64,000 bases of DNA from Entoloma clypeatum (taxonomy: Eukaryota; Basidiomycota; Agaricomycetes; Agaricales; Entolomataceae): NCBI GenBank assembly GCA_963565915.1, contig OY751486.1, forward strand, positions 2,852,001 to 2,916,000, given 5' to 3'. Shown in pieces: positions 52,269 through 61,715 of the stretch. A program made the translations under genes and the position numbers. How positions within the stretch are numbered: position 1 is the first letter of the stretch; every line of letters starts with the position of its first letter. The notes beneath the pieces are model-generated. The model worked only from the letters and a program-made list of their open reading frames with translations. It searched no databases and was not told the origin of the DNA.

Positions 52269-53165
52269 ATGCCCAACGACCCACGCCCACCATCGAAACT
52301 GCCGGTGAGGCTCGAATTACCAGCGAAAGTACTGAAGCACCCATCAGCCGAGCTCTCGCGACGCGTTGAGGACCTTGCCAAGCAGCACCCATTCCTCGCG
52401 ACCTATGTGACTGAACTCCGAGCACATCTTCTTACGAAAGGACGAAACGAGGGACATGAACAAGGGTGCATCGATGGCTTAACCACAGGTATCGAAATTA
52501 TGCTCGACAAGGACTACGAGGAGGCCATTTCGATTCTCGGCACGAGGAAACACGAACGATGGGATTCCCTGGTAGCCGAGATTTCTGCACTTCGCCCAGC
52601 AGTTGAGCTCTCCCCATTTGCCCCTACCCTTGATGTTGGCACCCAGACAAACCCTATTACCACGCACGACGTCTCAATCCAGACCTCCACCAATCCTCGT
52701 CAGGATTCGTCAACACAGACTTCTACCATGGAACCCCCCGAACCACTCAACTGGGCAACAGAAGCTGACAAGATCCCCATTGTCTGTGCAGTCTCCATTC
52801 CAACACCTCTGACACCTCTACCTGGGTCACGACTACCTCCACGCGACCTCTCCGTGCTTCGTTCCCCCTCATCCGAGCCATTTGCGACACTTCGACGTCG
52901 TTCTCGTAGATGCAACATCCAGTCCCGCCCCTCGCATACCTGCAACGAAGATCGACCCCACACGTCTCCACGCCGTTTGCGTCACCGTCGCCACCATGAC
53001 TTACCTCAATCTCCACCAGACATGTTGGGCCTTGACCAGGCTCTGAAGGTTTTACGTGATGGCTTAGAGTCTCTTACAGTATTTCTAGAGGCGACGAGGA
53101 CGTCACCATATAGAAAGGGGCCACCTGGAGTAGGGCCTCTGGCCCGACTCCACATGATCACGTGA
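52269..53165 (+). CDS. ORF of the miniature LTR element (298 aa, unknown)
   Basis: ATG at 52269, stop inside the right LTR at 53163-53165, so the last 13 codons use LTR sequence. The N-terminal ~110 residues are likely helical (ELSRRVEDLAKQHPFLATYV, GTRKHERWDSLVAEISALR). Residues ~122-151 hold three TQT/IQT motifs about 12 residues apart (DVGTQT, DVSIQT, DSSTQT), resembling dynein light chain LC8 binding motifs. The rest is P/S/R-rich with a final helix (LDQALKVLRDGLESLTVFLE). No gag, protease or zinc knuckle is seen. A captured host gene fragment or a minimal Gag-like protein are both possible. The leader (51591-52268) is long and C/T-rich. Confidence 0.6.
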   Translation: MPNDPRPPSKLPVRLELPAKVLKHPSAELSRRVEDLAKQHPFLATYVTELRAHLLTKGRNEGHEQGCIDGLTTGIEIMLDKDYEEAISILGTRKHERWDSLVAEISALRPAVELSPFAPTLDVGTQTNPITTHDVSIQTSTNPRQDSSTQTSTMEPPEPLNWATEADKIPIVCAVSIPTPLTPLPGSRLPPRDLSVLRSPSSEPFATLRRRSRRCNIQSRPSHTCNEDRPHTSPRRLRHRRHHDLPQSPPDMLGLDQALKVLRDGLESLTVFLEATRTSPYRKGPPGVGPLARLHMIT

Positions 53166-53283
53166 CATAGACTACATAGCATGTTCAGCCTGTTGTAGAC
53201 ACACCACGAGCTATCCATCCGCTGCCTTTGCCTCCTCTCGTCGAGCCTCGCTCCGAGTCTGCCTGACCGCTCCCACCTCTCCA
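53126..53283 (+). repeat. Right LTR of the miniature element (158 bp)
   Basis: Follows AGAAAGGGGCCACC. Same sequence as 51434-51590 with one extra base (GTAGGG versus GTGGG). Confidence 0.9.
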
Positions 53284-53287
53284 ATGC

Positions 53288-54078
53288 AAAGCGTGTGCGC
53301 TACCCTTGCTGACTGTAATGCGATTTCTGAATTCAGGATATCACCAGTGCATGGTCACCCTTCTTTTGATTTCATACAACATTCAGCTCAGAAACTGTCA
53401 AAATACTCACTCACCGCGGACGTGCTTACATAGAAAGGAAGCCCAGCCGCCCCCTCTCAAGTTTCAAGCGCTTGGCCATTCTTCTCACACATAGCAAAAC
53501 ACCAGTCTTTTCACTTCCAACTTTCACGTCCGTCATTATTTTCTCAACTGCATGTAGATGTTTTCCTGATGCCACCGTGAAAACATGACATACTCAATCG
53601 TCACTTTCGAGAAGTCATCATAGTCCGCTGCCGAGTGAGCATTACCCAACAGTTCAGGATTCAGGAAAGAGAGAAAGGGGGGAAGGAAAACAAACCAGGG
53701 AACCCAACAACCTGCTTCCTGTCCAACAAGTACTTAAGTAATTGTCTTGACAGTCCATAGTCTTGATCTTTTGTCAATACATAGATATATAAGACACAAA
53801 AAACTTCAAAAAACTGCTGTCAAGACACCAGCAAGACCTGCCATACTTCCTGCTTCACTGTCTTGACAGTCTTGATGGGCTGTCAAGACATGTCAAGATG
53901 ATTAGACGTTTTCCTGATGTGGAAGACATCTATCAGTGAATGCAAGATGTCAATATTTGTCTCCGATTTCGGAGGTTTGTGGCAAAGAGGCTAAGATTTG
54001 TCACGACTTCTTGACTGTCACAGAGACCCTACTCAAATTGTCACCACAACGGCGTTCGAGGACACTACATGGACGCGA
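53288..54078. other. Intergenic with a TGTCTTGACAG motif cluster
   Basis: No gene. Copies of TGTCTTGACAG or its reverse CTGTCAAGACA lie at 53743, 53817, 53858 and 53880, with partial copies between, able to form small stem-loops. Confidence 0.5.
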
Positions 54079-54521
54079 GTGGCAGCGAGGGGTCGTTCTG
54101 CTTTCAGACGCGTCGGCGACCAACGGCTGACATGGTCGGTTTGTGGACTGTTGACATAGCGCCTGTCGATGGAGGGCTTCTAGCAGGCATTGAATGGCAG
54201 GCATCGTGGGTTCGTGAAGGGTGGCTGTATAAGAACCGAACAGGGCTAAAAGTTAAACCTGACATCCAGAATGCTCGACCACAGCGTCTGCGCAGGCTCT
54301 GGAGGCGTTGGTGGGAGGTCGTTCTGCTTTCAGCAGTAAAGTGGCAGTGGAGGGCTTCTACATAGCAGGCATTGAATGACAGGCATCTCGGGTTCGCGAA
54401 GGGTTCCGATTAGTGAGGATGCAGGGGGGACGGGGTGGCTGTAAGTATAAGAACCGAAGAGGGCTAACCCGACACCAACGGTCAGAATGCTCGACCACGA
54501 CCTCTGCGCAGGCTCTGGGTT
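54079..54521 (+). repeat. Tandem duplication covering the promoter and first codons of the ABC transporter
   Basis: 54079-54302 and 54310-54521 are diverged direct copies: GGTCGTTCTGCTTTCAG, GGAGGGCTTCTA, GCAGGCATTGAATG, TATAAGAACCGAA and finally GAATGCTCGACCAC followed by CTCTGCGCAGGCTCTGG (or its close variant). The second copy contains the likely true start at 54487. The first contains a decoy ATG at 54272 whose frame soon ends. Confidence 0.85.
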
Positions 54522-57500
54522 GTTTGACCTGCGAGACCCGTGCGTCCGCGCGTCGTGGACTTCTCTCCTTCCCATTCTCTTCGTCTCCTGCCTCTGCGTA
54601 TTTTCTCTGCCCGTCCCAGCTCCCATACGCGTCCGCAAGCTATTTGCGTTCATCGCCGCCCCATTGCAGCCATTCCTGACTCTTCAAGAAGCAGAGGCGT
54701 TGAACAATGCTGCTGATGACAAATTCGACTCGTTGTCTCTTCCGACTCTCTGGCGCACTCTTGTCTTTGCCGCCGTCAGTCTCTCCCAGGTCCTCTGCTG
54801 GCTCGCATTCGGCTCCTTCCGTCTCACTTACCCTCCCGTCGCGTCAACCCCATATACACTTTCCCTCCCATTTCTCGCCGCCCTTGCCTGGCTCTACTCC
54901 CTCGTCCGCTCCGTCTTCCATCCCTCCCGCACTCCGCCATACGACCTCTTCGCCCTCTACTGCATCCTCCTCATTGGCGCCGTCATCCAGCTCGGAGGCA
55001 TCGTGTACGACCATCAAGTCGAAGGCGAACCATGGCCGGTACTCTCGGTCATCTTTGGTCTCGGCGCCAATTTGTTCGCAGTCCTAGTCGTGTTGGCCGT
55101 TTTGCTTGGTCTCCCCATCGCGGTCCCCAGCGCACAGGTCGACAAGGCCGCTGTCGTGCGTAGATTTTACTCTCTCGCTTTACTATTACCAACGATTTCA
55201 CCGCAGGGAGATTCTGTCTCCCCAGAAGATTACACCAGTCTCTTTGGGTGGATCTCGTTCAGCTGGGTGTATCCCCTCGTTCAAAGGGTACGTGTCCTTG
55301 CGGCTCCCGACGCGTCCTTGTGCTCACCCGACTCTAGGGACGCAACGTCACCCTCAATGAAAACGACGTTTGGAATCTCAGCCCAACCATACAGTCCCGC
55401 CCCGTCTTTATCAAGTTCGTCGGCCTCCAGTGCGTACTTTCGTCTTCCATCTGCCCTCCAAACTAACCTCGAAATATAGACGTGCTACCCTCCTTCGCAG
55501 GCTCTGGGCCGCCAACTCATCCGACCTTATGTATGTCCCAATTTTCTCTCAGCTCACAAAACTCACTCCCTCAAATCAGAATCGAATTTTGCCTAACCAT
55601 CATCAGCGTTGTCTTCAACTATGCCAGCCCCTTCTTCCTCAAGTATGTCGTCCCCCCACCCTGCACATACAACATTATATTTCATATCTAACAGACGCAT
55701 TCTCGACGCCATCGACATGAAAGATCGCACCCCAGAAGCCACCGCCCGCGCCTACATCTATGCCTTTCTCGCGTTCTTGTGTTCCTTGGCCAAAGTATGC
55801 CACAGTTCTGGTCTTCCGGACCCTCTTTTGACTATTACCCACCCCAGGCCCAAGCAGACGTCCAGCACCTCTGGTATGACTGCCGTGCAGCCACACGTAT
55901 CCGCTCAGAACTCACGGCTTCCATCTACGACAAGGCCCTCAAGCGCCGCGATTTCTCCGGTGTCGTTGACAAGAACAAGACTCAGGTGACTGCTTTAGGG
56001 AAGGAGGGCACGAAAGCGAATGATGCGAAGAACGGAAACGAGGAAGAGAACGATCCCAAAGCAGGCGCCGACGTTGGCAAGATTGTCAATTTGATGGCTG
56101 GTGATGCCAATGGAGTGAATCCCCCTTTCTTTATCTTGCTTCTTTCGCAACTCATGGTCCCTCTCGCAGATCTCGCAGCTGGTATCGAACATGTACCTGC
56201 TCTATGGTGCCCCGTTCGAGCTCGCCATTGCCGGTTTCTTCTTGTATCAGTACGTCCTCCTTTCCTCTCAAGCCATTCCCGAACTCATGCACTTCCGCAC
56301 AGACTGCTTGGTTGGAGTGCATTTGCAGGGTTCATCGTTCTCGTCGCTGGGTGGCCCCTCAACAGCTTCATTGCAAAGAGGAGCGTCATGATTCAAAAGG
56401 GCCTCTTGGCCTCGAGGGACAGGCGGATGCGCGTGTTGAACGAGTTGATCGGAGGGGTAGGTGTTCACCACCCTTTTTTCGCAATGTTCGGGCGCTCATG
56501 AGGGTCACATTAGGTTAAGTTCATCAAGTTCTTTGCGTGGGAGGACAAGTGGATTGAGCGTACCATGGAGGCCAGGGAGGTTGAGATGAAGTGGATGGCT
56601 AAAGGTTCCGTTTACTCGTCTTGCCTGTCAGATCCATGCTCATCATATGCAGCCCGTATCAACTCGGTCATGTTTTACCTCCTCTGGATGTGTGCTCCGA
56701 TCCTGGTGTCGATCATCTCGTTCTTTGTGTACGTGATGCAGGGCAAGGAGTTGTCCGTCAGCACTGTGTTTACAGTCCGTGGTTTCTTTTTTTTTGCCTC
56801 GTGTTCGCATATTCACCACATCCATAGTCTATTGCGCTGTTCAATATGGTCAGGGCCCCACTGAACGTCATCCCGGCGTGGATTGTTCATATCCTGCAGG
56901 TGAGTTCAAAACATTACGATGTTGAATTGATGTTGAATGCCCCCTCAGACCGGCGTCGCACTCAATCGTATTGCCGTATACCTCGACGAGGATGAAGTCA
57001 CTGAACAGGTTTCCTCCCTCAAAAAGACCACTGCCAACAACCCTCCATCGCATACCGAGTCTGACTCGGAGCACGAGAGCGGCCTCGGCATCGTGAACGC
57101 GTCGTTCAAGTGGAACGAGGTCGAGGAAAAGGACACAAAAGCAGAGGTAGACAAGGGCACGAACACGACGACACCACAGAACAACAATGCCTCAGAGTTG
57201 ACAGACGAGGGCTCGACGGTGGCGGAGAACAAGTCCCTACTTGCGGCGGAGGACCACAAGTTTGAGCTGAGAGACGTCAACGTCATGTTCCCCGAGGGTG
57301 AACTAACGCTTGTCACTGGGCCCACTGGGTCTGGGAAAACCGCACTACTCGTACGGGCCCCTCCTTCCCTATCCTCTTCCCTCTCCTGATCCCTTTCCCC
57401 ACTTAGATGGCTCTCCTGGGCGAAATGACCCTCCTCCCACCCGCCACTGCCACCGCCCCCACAGGAAAGATCGTCATGTCCAAGAATGCCCAAAAGGTCG

Positions 57501-60500
57501 ACGCACATGGGCTCATGCACGCCATCTCATACGCCGCGCAGTCCCCATGGCTGCGACACCAGAGCATTAAGGACAACATCCTCTTTGGTTACCCATACGA
57601 GGAGGAGCGGTACAAGGAGGTGGTCGAGTGCTGTGCCCTTGGTCCCGATTTGGACGTGTTGGAGGATGGGGATGACACGGAGATTGGGGCGAGAGGAGTG
57701 AGTTTGTCGGGTGGACAAAAAGCCAGGTGTGTTCTTTTTTTATGTTGGGACTGAGGAGGGGGTGCTAACGACGAGCGGATAGGGTCGCACTTGCTCGTGC
57801 TGTTTATGCGAGGACAAAGTATGTTTTGCTGGATGACCCGCTTAGTGCCGTCGTACGTCGTACTTCGCTTACCATCCATATCAGCCTATTGATATCGATT
57901 TCGTCAATAGGACAGCCACACCTCTCGGTTCCTATATGAACGTCTCCTCCGTGGCCCCCTCCTGGCAAACCGCACTGTGGTGTGTGCCCTTCATTTTATC
58001 CGTTTTATCCGTGCCCTTCCCTCATGACCACTTCAGATCCTCGTCACCCACCATGTCGAACTCGTTCTTCCAGGTGCCCACTATGTCGTCCGCATGCTTG
58101 ACGGTTGCATCGACACCCAAGGCACCGTCAAGGACCTTCAAGCACAAGGCGTCCTCGAGAACATCAAGCAGGATGCTGCCGTCGAGGCGGTCGTTGCTGG
58201 GATTGCTAAAGGTGGAGACGAGAGAATCCCGGCTGCGGAAGAGGAGGATAAGAAGGATAAGAAGCCAAGGAAGCTTGTCAAGGATGAGCATCGTGAGACT
58301 GGTGGGGTGAAGTGGTCAATCTATAAGAGTTACTTGAAGGCCTCGTGAGTCCTTTTTTTTTTGGGCTTTCACTGTTGGGCTTATAGTGGGCTAGGTCATA
58401 CTACATGTGGGCCTTCCTTGTCTTCTTGGTCCTCGTTGCGCAGGTTTTGGGTCTTTCGGAAAAGATCTGGATCATGGTATGTCCGAGTCCTTCCTAGGTG
58501 TATTGAACTTCAGCTGATACTTTTGGCTCGTCAGATCTGGGGTGAAGCCTACGGCAGAGCAGAAGAGGTCCACACCATGAACCTCTTCCGATCATTCGCG
58601 ACGCCCGAGCATGAGCTCGGGGTTGAAAGGTTCCTTGCCACCCAGCATTACTCCAGCACCCTCTACGGGATCTTCTCCACTGGGATTTATAGCCGGTTCG
58701 GTATTGACTGGCCCGAGGCGATCCAGAATCCGTTCTTCTATATTGGGATTTATGCTGTGATTGGGCTGACGAGTGCGGTGACGAGTGTGGCGTCTGTGAC
58801 AGCGCAGTATACCGGTGCGTTGAGGGCATCGAGGATTCTATTCAGGTGAGTGGTGGGCCCTTGGGTTGCGTTTGACAAGGACTTGATCTGTGGTGTGGAT
58901 AGGCAGCTTTTGGTCACCGTGGTTAGGGCGACGTTTAGGTTCCATGATACAACCCCACAAGGTAGGGGTGTTTGTGAATCATGCTTCCGATATGATTGAA
59001 TGAATCTCATCATTCTAGGTCGCATGCTCAACCGTTTCGGAAAGGTACATTTTGTGGTTGGTGGTTTTGTTATTGAAACCGGCTGATTCGTGATCTCAGG
59101 ACATCGAGACAATTGACTCATCACTGGCGGGATCTCTCCAAGCCGTCAACTCCTCCCTTGCCAGCTTCTTCGCGTCCATCATCACTGTCACGTGAGTTTC
59201 ATCCGACCTCTTCTGCCCCTTGTGATCGTTACACTAACACTGCTTTTCTAGTTTCGTATTCCCTTGGTTCCTCCTGCCCGCCATCCTCATTGGAATAGTG
59301 TACCGCGAGCTGGTAATCGGTTATCTAAACACGGGCCGCGACCTGAGGCGCATGGAGTCCAACACTCGGTCCCCGATCTACTCTGATTTCGGCGAGTTGC
59401 TGGAAGGAATCGTCACCGTCCGTGCCTTTTCAGCAGAGACACGGTTCCTCGATAGTCTGCATAGGAAAATCGATACCACGACAAAGGTACTGTTTGCTCT
59501 TCTCACGTCCTGGTTGGTTTGGTCTTTCTCTCATGAATTGGACTGTGCAGATGCGATATTCGATTTGGATGACGAACAGGTGGCTGCTTCTGAATTTCGA
59601 TGCACTGGGTTCGCTAGCGGTGTTCATTACGATGCTGTTCTCGATTGCGACATTGAGCAATGGGGCGGGGATGGCTGGTCTCTGTATTACCAGTGCAATG
59701 GCTTTCACTTCTTCAGGTAGAACGGGGAATTTTCTTTTTCATTGTAAACTGAAGGCTGATCAGGTTTCTCATAGTATACTGGGCTTGTCGTTTCTGGACC
59801 AGTAAGTTGTTTTCCGGAGATGTTCATGGTGAAAGCAACCTGAACATCTGCTCCTTTTCGTAGCGCTGGAATTAGATCTCAAGTATGTCTAATCTCCCCC
59901 GATTTTTGCTTATCCTGATGTCCCTATTAGCTCCGTGGAACGTGTTGTTGAATAGTAAGTCTTTCGTCATTGTTGGCGTTTCCTTACTCATTGTTGTCAA
60001 GCCTTGAACTTCCCCAAGAGCCTCCTGCAGTCGTCGAGTCCAACCGAGTTCCAGCATATTGGCCATCAGGTTCCAACAACAATGCCCTTATCACCGTGGA
60101 GAACCTGGTTGTCAAATATGCACCCGAATTACCTGCTGTTCTTCGAGATGTGTCTTTCACACTGAAAGCTAGAGAGAGAGTGGGCCTTTTGGGACGGACA
60201 GGTATGCTAATTGACAACCTTTCTCCAGCAAGCCACGTACTGATGACTTGATAGGAAGTGGGAAATCCACACTTGCGATGAGCATCTTGCGTTTCGTGCG
60301 TGTGCTTGTCATCTTCGTCAAATGCTTTCTCAATGTTATTCATAGGTGGACGCCACTGACGGCCGTATTATGATTGACGGGATAGATATCTCTACTATCG
60401 GCATTCATGACTTGCGCTCACGACTGGTGAGTCTACCTGATTGGCCATGTAGTACTTTGTCATTGATTCGTCCATTAGACCTTCATACCACAGGTTTAAC

Positions 60501-61322
60501 TCTTTATCGTGTTAATGCCCTATGCTTGATTGACATCTTCTGTAGGATGCTACCCTATTCTCTGGCACATTGCGAGATAATCTGGATCCTTTCGGTGAAC
60601 ACACTGATAGTGATTGCTTGGATGTGCTCCGTCGCGTCCATATGATTTCCAACAGTCCCTCTGCATCATCATGGCAGCCATCGGTCAGCTCCTCCCGCGC
60701 AACATCCATTCACGGCGTTGAGTGGGACGAGACGGCTTCTGTCTCTACTACTAGGACCACCGGCATTGATTTCAAGACCACGGTCACCCTCGACACACAA
60801 GTTTCAGCGGGAGGGACTAATTTCTCTCAAGGCCAGAGGCAGTTGATTGCTATGGCTCGAGCTCTGCTTAGGCGTAGTTCTATCATCGTTTTGGACGAAG
60901 CTACGAGCAGTATTGACTTCGCTACCGACGCTAAGATTCAAACTACTATCCGGGAGGAATTCGGAGGCTCCTTGTTACTTACTGGTATGTCTATCCACTT
61001 TCGTCTCTCCCTCCCCCCCCCAGTTGTATGTATTAACCGGCCTGCCTAGTTGCCCATCGTTTGCGTACGGTCATTGATTATGACCGACTTATTGTTTTGG
61101 ATAAAGGACAGGTATGATAACACCCCCACCCCCCCCCATCTCGGCATTTTTCTACGCGTCCTTCTCCTCACCCTTTCTCTGCAGATTGCGGAATTTGATA
61201 CCCCTTGGAAACTGATTCAGCAGGAGAACGGGATTTTTAGGAATATGTGTCTCAAGAGTGGATCCTTTGGAGAACTTGAAGGAGCCGCGCGCAATAAGGC
61301 GGAGCAGGATGGCCGGTTGTAA
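54487..61322 (+). CDS. ABCC/MRP-family ABC transporter, >30 introns
   Basis: A full ABC transporter of roughly 1,400 residues, likely pumping conjugates or drugs at the vacuole or plasma membrane. It begins [20 protein letters not shown] with several membrane segments (TMD0-like: [33 protein letters not shown]). TMD1 exons include [20 protein letters not shown] and [18 protein letters not shown]1: [12 protein letters not shown] (Walker A), SLSGGQKAR split by the intron at ~57726, then [13 protein letters not shown]2: [23 protein letters not shown]2: GLLGRTG/SGKST split by an intron at ~60203, [40 protein letters not shown] and [20 protein letters not shown]. All inspected introns are 45-70 nt with GT...AG ends and join in frame (for example 59719-59771 gives [10 protein letters not shown]). 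The stop is TAA at 61320-61322. No lesion was found, so it is probably functional. Confidence 0.93.
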
Positions 61323-61715
61323 CTTAGAGATGGGACAGAATAGAATACACTTATAATAGGACCCCTGATATATGATAATGCGCGTCGGAAACCGAAAAGG
61401 GCCTAAATGTCGGAACCAAAAAAAAGGTCTCACACCTATCGACCTCGAATTTGTGCATATCAGGACATTTCGCGTCAAAAAGGACTTTTTGACCCCCCGA
61501 TTTTGGGCACTTTTTGGCTGACGCATTATTCAGGAGTCCTCTTATAATTAGGCATTGGTATACAGGCTCGGGTCACCCATGCAGGACTCAGGGTATGGGT
61601 TAACACATAAAAGGAGCCTATGGCAGTCCAGGTTCCGTCACTGACATAGTTTGGGCAGTGGTAAATTTGCAATCCACCAAATTCCCGTCCTAACTACTCC
61701 CATGCTTTACCTACG
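61323..61715. other. Intergenic between two convergent genes
   Basis: Shared 3' flank of the transporter (+) and the FAD oxidase (-). No further feature seen. Confidence 0.5.

Larger units (their letters stand above)
51434..53283 (+). mobile_element. Miniature LTR retrotransposon (TRIM-like) with its own ORF, 1,850 bp
   Basis: Direct repeats of 157 and 158 bp (51434-51590 and 53126-53283), differing by about one base, have TGGAG...CTCCA ends, i.e. short LTRs with TG...CA. A 4-5 bp target duplication (AATGC/ATGC) is present at 51429-51433 and 53283-53287. A tRNA-type primer site (from 51593) and a purine tract (AGAAAGGGG, 53112-53120) adjoin the inner ends. No gag or pol motif is present. The near-identical LTRs indicate recent movement, which must be powered in trans. 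Confidence 0.88.

Noticed and set aside
60600..60800. Ser/Thr-rich insertion between the Q-loop and signature motif of NBD2 in the ABC transporter
   Set aside because: It looked odd, but long Ser-rich inserts at this place are, as far as I know, usual in fungal proteins of this family.
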